From the NCBI GenBank assembly GCA_947253615.1, contig CAMYAA010000038.1, positions 1-7,414 of the forward strand: a DNA stretch of 7,414 bases, in the 5' to 3' direction. A program made the position numbers and the translations under genes. The notes below the pieces were generated by a model. That model had not been told where the DNA came from, searched no databases, and saw nothing but the letters and a program-made list of their open reading frames with translations. Positions 1 to 4,035 of the stretch are shown here, piece after piece (positions within the stretch are counted from its first letter, which is position 1; the number at the start of each line of letters is the position of its first letter). Origin of the DNA: an uncultured Sutterellaceae bacterium. Lineage in GTDB: Bacteria; Pseudomonadota; Gammaproteobacteria; Burkholderiales; Burkholderiaceae_F.

Positions 1-331
1 GCGTATGGTTGGCTGAGTTGAATAACGTCAGGGCGAGCTGTTGATAGGTGAGTACTTGACCAGGTGTTGTGGCTTCAAGAAGGTATTGAAGGACCTGGGT
101 TTGAAAGGCGCTTGCCTGGAGGGACCATGCCGGGAGTTCTTCTGCTAGGAGCTTACCTTCCAGATATTGTGTCAATGCGTCTTCCCAACGCTTGCTAATT
201 TCTTTGTGGGCCGTATCAGAGGGGCAATCGGCGGTAGGTAAAGAAATTCGTACGAGAGTGTCGTCAAGAAACTCCAACACCAGTGCGGTGTCCCACAAAT
301 TGATTCTTGAAAACGAACGCTTGGCTGCCAT
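1..331 (-). CDS. O6-alkylguanine-DNA alkyltransferase, N-terminal part (contig-edge partial)
   Basis: Reading the minus strand from the ATG at 331-329 gives 110 open codons that run off the window edge. The protein begins MAAKRSFSRINLWDTALVLE. Residues of about 77-105 (FQTQVLQYLLEATTPGQVLT, then YQQLALTLF) match the start of the DNA-binding domain of Ogt/MGMT proteins, whose usual form is FQ..VW..L..IP.G...SY..LA. Family members transfer an alkyl group from O6-alkylguanine to a Cys in a PCHRV motif; that motif and the arginine-finger region would lie beyond base 1, so activity cannot be judged. The ATG is the only start available, because a stop lies 14 codons upstream with no GTG, TTG or ATG between. 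There is no recognisable Shine-Dalgarno sequence, only CACTCCT just before ATG. A TATAAA about 12 bases before the ATG could place the transcript start almost at the start codon, but no convincing -35 accompanies it. An Ada-like or Atl-like protein cannot be excluded. Confidence 0.72.
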   Translation of the reverse strand, partial: MAAKRSFSRINLWDTALVLEFLDDTLVRISLPTADCPSDTAHKEISKRWEDALTQYLEGKLLAEELPAWSLQASAFQTQVLQYLLEATTPGQVLTYQQLALTLFNSANHT

Positions 332-355
332 AGGAGTGGAATTTTTATAGGGTTT

Positions 356-418
356 TAAAACGAAAAACGACGACTATATCTGGTCTGAACCGTTAGAGTA
401 TTCATAGTTTAGACGTCG
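356..418 (-). terminator. Possible weak intrinsic terminator or leader structure
   Basis: On the minus strand an 8-bp stem (positions 407-414 with 383-390, one G-U pair, 16-base loop) sits inside a short CGAC/GTCG outer pairing. It is followed by the tract CGTTTTTCGTTTTAA. That 15-base tail is identical to the one ending the adhesin terminator at 2522-2564. The stem is longer-looped and poorer in GC than that terminator, and it lies between the repeat-gene terminator and the alkyltransferase start. It may be a relic terminator or an attenuator in the alkyltransferase leader. Confidence 0.35.
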
Positions 419-523
419 AATTCCTTGCTAATCTTTGAGCAGATGAAAACTAGGGTCTTTGTATCTCATATCAACTTTAGAAGACACTCCTAGTTCGAGA
501 ATTTTTGGGCAAATTAAACGCTC

Positions 524-574
524 AAAAATCGGAAAGAAGAGGAGGGGGCGGCAAGCTCATCCTCTCTCCTTTCC
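524..574 (-). terminator. Intrinsic terminator of the BspA-type repeat gene
   Basis: On the minus strand an 11-bp arm (564-574) pairs with 531-541 with a single G-U pair, extended by AGG/CCT across one bulged base (543-545 with 561-563). A run of five T follows one base later (524-528). It begins 29 bases after the TAA of the full-length repeat frame. That placement supports 603 as the natural end of that gene and indicates that both halves once formed one unit. Confidence 0.75.
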
Positions 575-602
575 TTGCTACTCTTGGATTTTTTCTCGTT
601 AG

Positions 603-1064
603 TTATTTGGCCCAAGAAACATCGATGCCAAAGGAGTCCATATATTCTAAGGAGTCGACTTGCCAATCTTCGATATCCCCTTTGAATGGACAATCTTGAA
701 ACATGCCGTACATGTTAGAGACGTTTGAGACATCCCAGTTTTCGATGTCGCCATTAAACGGAGAATGAGAGAACATTTCTGACATGTTGGTCACGCTTGA
801 GACATCCCACTCCGAGATATCCCCATTAAAGAGAGAGTAGGAGAACATCTCGCCCATATTGGTGACGTTGTATACACTCCAGAAAGTGAGAGCTTGGTTA
901 AAGGGAGACTTTGAGAACATGCCGCTCATGTCTCGGACGTTTGAGACGTCCCAGTCACTAATGTCTTGATTGAAAAGAGAGGAAGCAAACATGTTGCTGA
1001 AATCAACGGCGTTGGAAACTTCCCATGCGTAAATGTCGCCATTAAATTGGGAATTTTCAAACAT
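603..1064 (-). CDS. BspA-type repeat fragment downstream of the amber codon
   Basis: These 153 residues begin at an internal ATG (MFENSQFNGD) in the same frame as the upstream part and hold the end of repeat 13 through repeat 19. The frame is actually open from 1166, so the ATG is only the first Met after the stop and falls inside a repeat. A GGAG about 14 bases upstream is too distant to be a convincing ribosome site. The last repeat degrades to DSFGIDVSWAK, which looks like a natural C-terminal cap. The fragment is best read as the separated C-terminal end of the 519-residue protein rather than an independent gene, although restart of translation is conceivable. Confidence 0.5.
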   Translation of the reverse strand: MFENSQFNGDIYAWEVSNAVDFSNMFASSLFNQDISDWDVSNVRDMSGMFSKSPFNQALTFWSVYNVTNMGEMFSYSLFNGDISEWDVSSVTNMSEMFSHSPFNGDIENWDVSNVSNMYGMFQDCPFKGDIEDWQVDSLEYMDSFGIDVSWAK

Positions 1065-2006
1065 GCTTCTGAAATTTTCTCCAGCGGATACGTTCCAATC
1101 GGAGAGCTCTCCACTAAAGGGGGAGTTGAAGAAGGTAAAAGAGAAGTCAATGACGTTGCCAACATCCTACCCATCGAGGTCACCGTTAAATAAAGACTGC
1201 GAGAACATCTCGGATAGGTTGGTTACGTTTGCTACATTCCAATGGCTAATGTCTTTATTAAAGTTTGAGTTTTTAAACATGCCTTGCATGTCATATACGC
1301 TTGAAACATCCCAGTCACCAATGTTGCCATTGAAAGCGCTGTCAGCAAACATACGAGTCATTATCTGGACTTGAGAAACGTTCCATTCATTTAAATCCTG
1401 ATTGAAAACTCGTGTCTCGTGGAACATATGGTCCATATTCGTCACATTGCCCACGTTCCACTTCCCGATGTTGGCATTGAAGGAGCGACAGTACTGAAAC
1501 ATGTTGGCCATATTGGTAACGCAAGACACATCCCATGAGCCAATAGCCGCATTGAAAGCGTGGCATCCCATGAACATGTTTGACATGTCGGTAACTCGTG
1601 ATACATTCCAGCGACTTAAGTCGGTATTAAAGAGTTGGCACTCGGCAAACATACTGTTCATATCTGAAACATTTGAGACGTCCCAGCTGCTTATGTCACT
1701 AGAAAAGCATTTGCACGCTACGAACATACATGCCATTGATTTGACCTTGGACACGTCCCACTTTGAGAGGTCGCTGTTAAAGGCTTTGCAATCCGCAAAC
1801 ATGGAATTCATTTTCTTCACATTGGACACATTCCATTGACTCAGGTCGCTATTAAAGTGGCGGCAACAAGAAAACATTGACGCCATGTCTGTCACGTTGG
1901 ACACGTCCCATTGACTCAAGTCACTATTAAATAATTCGCAGCCGCGAAACATTCCATGCATGTTCGTCACATTGGAAACATTCCAACGACTGATGTCGCT
2001 CTGGAA
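605..2006 (-). repeat. Tandem coding repeats, 75-bp then 72-bp period
   Basis: The DNA encoding the repeats shows nineteen units. Units 1-8 (2006 down to 1407) have a 75-bp period, units 9-18 (1406 down to 687) have a 72-bp period, and the last is irregular. Recurrent plus-strand words such as gagacatcccag and gaacat mark the unit spacing. The units are diverged in sequence, so recent expansion by slippage is unlikely except perhaps between the very similar units 2 and 3. Confidence 0.8.
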
Positions 2007-2162
2007 AAGCTTGAATTCGTCGTTTTCCCAGGCGCAGCATAAATCGCTCATGTCTGTGATGGCGCTCACATCGATGTGGTTGAAATCAGACAAACCATCT
2101 CGAATCCCTTGGAGAAGAATTGTTTGTAATTCTTCTTTTGATTGGGGGGTTAATGTGGTCAT
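1167..2162 (-). CDS. BspA-type repeat protein, N-terminal 331-residue product
   Basis: This is the part that would be translated if the amber codon is obeyed. Residues 1-52 form the cap (SKEELQTILLQGIRDG, then a degenerate HIDVSAITDMSDL repeat), as is usual at the start of DUF285 proteins. Repeats 1-11 follow, each with the WDVSNVTxMxxMF core. Repeats 1-7 carry a Cys at position 23 (for example GCEL, DCKA, ECQL), and repeats 2, 4 and 7 have a further Cys. The last six residues, FNGDLDG less one, begin repeat 12 and stop where Trp is expected. No export signal is seen, so location is unknown. Such repeats usually act in binding to proteins or surfaces; no enzyme motif is present. Translation start is supported by GGAG 8 bases upstream. 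Confidence 0.75.
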   Translation of the reverse strand: MTTLTPQSKEELQTILLQGIRDGLSDFNHIDVSAITDMSDLCCAWENDEFKLFQSDISRWNVSNVTNMHGMFRGCELFNSDLSQWDVSNVTDMASMFSCCRHFNSDLSQWNVSNVKKMNSMFADCKAFNSDLSKWDVSKVKSMACMFVACKCFSSDISSWDVSNVSDMNSMFAECQLFNTDLSRWNVSRVTDMSNMFMGCHAFNAAIGSWDVSCVTNMANMFQYCRSFNANIGKWNVGNVTNMDHMFHETRVFNQDLNEWNVSQVQIMTRMFADSAFNGNIGDWDVSSVYDMQGMFKNSNFNKDISHWNVANVTNLSEMFSQSLFNGDLDG

Positions 2163-2521
2163 TTTTTTAACTCCGATTTAATGTCGGAAGTCACAATAGT
2201 CAGAGATGATTTTATTTTTTGTGAGTTTCTATTGAATTGGGGAAATTACTGAATAATTTTTTAGATCAAAGATTCTGCCTTCTTGGTTTTGAAAATAAAT
2301 TTCATATCGGCTATGTGTCAGGTGTTTCTTGAAAAATAAGCATTTAACTTATATTTTAGGCTTGATTTTGCTTAGGGTTGAAATCTATGTTTTAAGTTTT
2401 GTTTTGTTTTTAGGTTTTTATAAAGTTTTTTTGAAATTATTTTTCGTTATTTGGTTAGTTGGTATAGATGACTGTATGAGTCACTTATGGACGCAGTTGA
2501 TTCAACCAGTTGGATGCCGTT
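2163..2521. other. AT-rich intergenic spacer with T-tracts
   Basis: About 360 bases lie between the repeat gene and the adhesin terminator, much richer in A and T than the flanking genes. Close to the repeat gene are the ribosome site GGAG (2171-2174, minus strand) and a small CCGA/TCGG hairpin overlapping it. A minus-strand TAAAAT near 2210 could be a -10, but no good -35 is found. Between 2390 and 2444 the plus strand has seven T-runs of four to seven bases. A plus-strand frame from TTG 2329 (64 residues, hydrophobic) is explained by this T-richness and is not called. Confidence 0.6.
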
Positions 2522-2564
2522 AAAACGAAAAACGCCAGCTATCGATTGGATCGATAACCGGCGT
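2522..2564 (-). terminator. Intrinsic terminator of the trimeric autotransporter gene
   Basis: On the minus strand ACGCC (complement of 2560-2564) and GGCGT (complement of 2532-2536) close a stem that continues, past a 3x3 internal loop, as ATCGATA-type 7-bp pairing (2540-2546 with 2550-2556) with loop TGG. The tract TTTTTCGTTTT follows immediately (2522-2532). It lies 24 bases after the TAA of the adhesin gene. This is a textbook intrinsic terminator. Confidence 0.85.
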
Positions 2565-2587
2565 GGACTCATCAGAGCATTCAGAGA

Positions 2588-3430
2588 TTAGAACTCGAAG
2601 CCCGTACCAATGTTGGCAGAGAAGTCTTGGAAGTTCTGCGTGTTCGTGGCTACACCACCGCGAATCGTCCAGTGTTCGTTGGCGCGATAGCCAACGCCGG
2701 CCGCCAACGCTTGGGAAGAACGGTACATGCCCAAGGCCATGGTGACGTTGATCTTGTTCACGCCATGAGGTTGTACCAACCCGGCTAATGCAGCGCTGGA
2801 GGCTAAACCGCGCTCAAGCTTCTTGTCCATTTGGTTAATACGTTGATTTAACGTGGCCATTTGGAATTGGGGTGTCTTTTCTAATTGAGCGTTTAAGTTG
2901 GTGATGGCTTTAGCTTGCTTGTCGAGACGCTTTTTAAAGATTCCGGAATGATCTTTACGATCTTGGATTTCTTTGTCGAGTTTATCGTTGATGTCTTTGG
3001 AGTAGCCCTCAAACTCATCTTTGTTGAGTTTGTTAGAGAGCATGTTCTTAATCTTTGCACCGTGGGTGTCTAAGCGGTCGTCAATGGCATCTTTACGCGT
3101 TTCGAGATCGCCGGATAATTTTTTGAGACCTTCGTCATTGGTCGTCAACGATTTTTTAAGTTCGAGCGTACTCGAGTTAACTTTGGCTAATTCTGAGGAA
3201 AGCGCATCGAGATTTTCATTTTTAATGTGCCCGAGTTCATTATTGAGGCTTTCCAATGTTTCGAGTTGCTTTGAGATATTGCTTTGAACAGCCTCTAGAT
3301 TTTTTGTTAATTCCGAAATTTTGACGGCGTTTTCGTCGATCTGCTTATTCGGAAAATCCAAAGGAAACGCTTGAGCAGAATAACTAATCGAGAGGATGGC
3401 TAATGCCAAGAGGGTTTTAGCGCTTTTCAT
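2588..3430 (-). CDS. Small YadA-type trimeric autotransporter (coiled-coil stalk plus membrane anchor)
   Basis: The 280-residue protein has a clear signal peptide, MKSAKTLLALAILSISYSAQA, cut after about residue 21. Residues of about 33-200 are charged heptad-like sequence rich in Leu, Lys, Glu and Asn with no Cys, Pro-poor, and read as a trimeric coiled-coil stalk. Residues of about 205-280 match the YadA anchor family: LASSAALAGLVQPHG, then MYRSSQALAAGVGYRANEHW, ending in FGTGFEF-like strands with terminal Phe. In this family three chains build one 12-strand barrel in the outer membrane that holds the stalk outside. No YadA-type head or neck repeats are visible, so the protein is unusually minimal; family members commonly have several hundred residues or more. 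It could be a spacer-like or periplasm-spanning protein rather than an adhesin. The gene has its own promoter and terminator. The ATG lacks an obvious Shine-Dalgarno sequence, but the signal peptide fixes the start. Confidence 0.85.
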   Translation of the reverse strand: MKSAKTLLALAILSISYSAQAFPLDFPNKQIDENAVKISELTKNLEAVQSNISKQLETLESLNNELGHIKNENLDALSSELAKVNSSTLELKKSLTTNDEGLKKLSGDLETRKDAIDDRLDTHGAKIKNMLSNKLNKDEFEGYSKDINDKLDKEIQDRKDHSGIFKKRLDKQAKAITNLNAQLEKTPQFQMATLNQRINQMDKKLERGLASSAALAGLVQPHGVNKINVTMALGMYRSSQALAAGVGYRANEHWTIRGGVATNTQNFQDFSANIGTGFEF

Positions 3431-3467
3431 GTTGTTTTTTCTATGGAGAGTTTTTTAAAAGAGCGCA

Positions 3468-3496
3468 ATTATGCAGAAGATCTTCTTGTTCGACAA
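3468..3496 (-). promoter_or_regulatory. Promoter of the trimeric autotransporter gene
   Basis: On the minus strand the -35 box TTGTCG (3491-3496, four of six consensus bases) and the -10 box CATAAT (3468-3473, five of six) are separated by exactly 17 bases. This leaves a leader of about 30 bases before the ATG at 3430. The spacer contains the perfect 12-bp palindrome AGAAGATCTTCT (3475-3486). Confidence 0.55.
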
Positions 3497-3508
3497 AGAA
3501 TAATTCTT
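3475..3508. promoter_or_regulatory. Paired AGAA/TTCT dyads, candidate operator
   Basis: Two dyads flank the -35 box of the adhesin promoter: AGAAGATCTTCT (3475-3486) in the spacer and AAGAATaATTCTT (3496-3508) directly upstream. Their centres are 21.5 bp apart, close to two helical turns, so both would face the same side of the DNA. They share the half-site AGAA. This is the layout expected of a repressor site, but the regulator is unknown. Confidence 0.4.
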
Positions 3509-3914
3509 CTACAGTTTGTATGGGAATAAGAGGGTGAATTTTCTGACCTCTATTTACATTCTGATACAAGTGATTAATAAAACAAGAAAGGATTCTTTTG
3601 TTTCTCTAGGAACCAGCGGAAATAAATGTTTTTGTTTAGGGTTTTCTCTACTGGAGTGGTTGTGTTAATTGAACCAGAAATAAGTGTTTACCCTAATAAA
3701 AAGTGATCTTGGAAAAGTACAAGACGGAAATTTGGGGTCGGGGGTGTTTGAGGCGCTTTTCAAAAAGAAACATGGAAACGGAGTTGAGAATGCTCATTCG
3801 AATTGCGAGACAAGGGCTTTAGAGAGGGGATGATTTGCTCAACTAATTGATTTTGTCATCATGCTCACAGATGAGAAAAGTTTGTGTTTTTGAGTGTCGT
3901 TTTCTGTTGTTTCG

Positions 3915-3943
3915 TTGAACTATAGCTATTTTGCTCAAATGAT
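3915..3943 (+). promoter_or_regulatory. Candidate sigma-70-type promoter of the esterase gene
   Basis: TTGAAC (3915-3920) and AATGAT (3938-3943) are 17 bases apart, each matching four of six consensus bases. The -10 overlaps the inverted repeat ATGAT/ATCAT (3939-3955). The leader would be about 85 bases. The match is modest, and the TTGACA and GG/GC elements further downstream compete with it. Confidence 0.3.
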
Positions 3944-3992
3944 AGGACAAATCATCCGTACGGGTTAACCACTAGTTTTTTGACAAGGTTTC

Positions 3993-4008
3993 TGGCATTG
4001 TCCACGCT
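3993..4008 (+). promoter_or_regulatory. Possible sigma-54-like -24/-12 element
   Basis: TGGCATTGTCCACGCT has GG (3994-3995) and GC (4006-4007) exactly 10 bases apart, as in sigma-54 promoters, and keeps the TGGCA block. The -12 block ACGCT departs from TTGCA/T. A start near 4019 would leave a 17-base leader containing the ribosome site AAGG (4026-4029). Such short matches occur by chance. Confidence 0.2.
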
Positions 4009-4035
4009 GAACTAATTTTTTCTAGAAGGTCAGTT

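Larger units (their letters stand above)
332..602. other. Intergenic region between alkyltransferase and BspA-type gene
   Basis: These 271 bases separate two minus-strand genes. They hold a strong minus-strand terminator (524-574) and a weaker terminator-like structure (356-418). A plus-strand reading frame from 505 starts at TTG, lacks a ribosome site and runs into the antisense of the repeat gene, so it is not called. A minus-strand TTGATA near 463-468 resembles a -35 box for the alkyltransferase, but the paired -10 is poor. Confidence 0.6.
603..2162 (-). pseudogene. BspA-type (DUF285) tandem-repeat protein gene interrupted by an amber codon
   Basis: One frame of 520 codons runs from ATG 2162 to TAA 603 with a single interruption, TAG at 1167-1169 (codon 332). 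After a 52-residue N-terminal cap, 19 repeats of the form FNxDISxWDVSNVTxMxxMF fill residues 53-519: eight of 25 residues, ten of 24, and a final divergent one. Every other repeat has Trp at position 8, and the TAG occupies that exact place in repeat 12, so a TGG-to-TAG change is the simplest explanation. The repeat type is that of BspA-like/DUF285 leucine-rich-like proteins, often surface or secreted and linked to host contact. This one has no visible signal peptide, lipobox or membrane segment. A GGAG (2171-2174, minus strand) lies 8 bases before the ATG. Natural ends of all complete genes here are TAA, unlike this TAG. A read-through product, a genuinely shortened gene or a base-calling error remain possible. 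Confidence 0.8.
3497..4035. other. Divergent intergenic control region
   Basis: No credible gene is seen between the adhesin promoter and the esterase start; the longest ATG frames are only tens of codons. The stretch 3828-3957 holds the 10-bp inverted repeat GGATGATTTG / CAAATCATCC (3828-3837 and 3948-3957), two copies of TTTGCTCAA (3834-3842, 3930-3938) and extra GATGA/TCATC half-sites. A consensus TTGACA at 3980-3985 has no -10 partner at normal spacing. A weak AT-rich hairpin lies near 3579-3602 without a terminator tail. Confidence 0.5.

Noticed and set aside
505..699. Plus-strand 64-residue frame beginning at TTG
   Set aside because: It covers the minus-strand terminator and then the antisense of the repeat gene; no ribosome site is seen.
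1167..1169. Alternative genetic code with TAG read as Trp
   Set aside because: Only one TAG is involved, and the Trp codons at the same position of the other repeats are ordinary TGG. A single mutation is simpler.
1064..1170. Frameshift as the cause of the split repeat gene
   Set aside because: Both halves are in the same frame (starts differ by 1098 bases, a multiple of 3) and the repeat register continues unbroken across the stop.
1033..1374. Long plus-strand frames across the repeat gene (also near 1501-1839 and 1960-2181)
   Set aside because: They are antisense shadows of the regular repeats and lack the composition and start signals of genes.
2329..2523. Plus-strand frame for a 64-residue hydrophobic peptide
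   Set aside because: It starts at TTG and its Phe/Leu/Val richness follows directly from the T-rich DNA. It ends in the opposite-strand terminator and has no promoter support.
3733..3763. G-rich stretch as a G-quadruplex
   Set aside because: Only two runs of three or more G are close together; four are needed.
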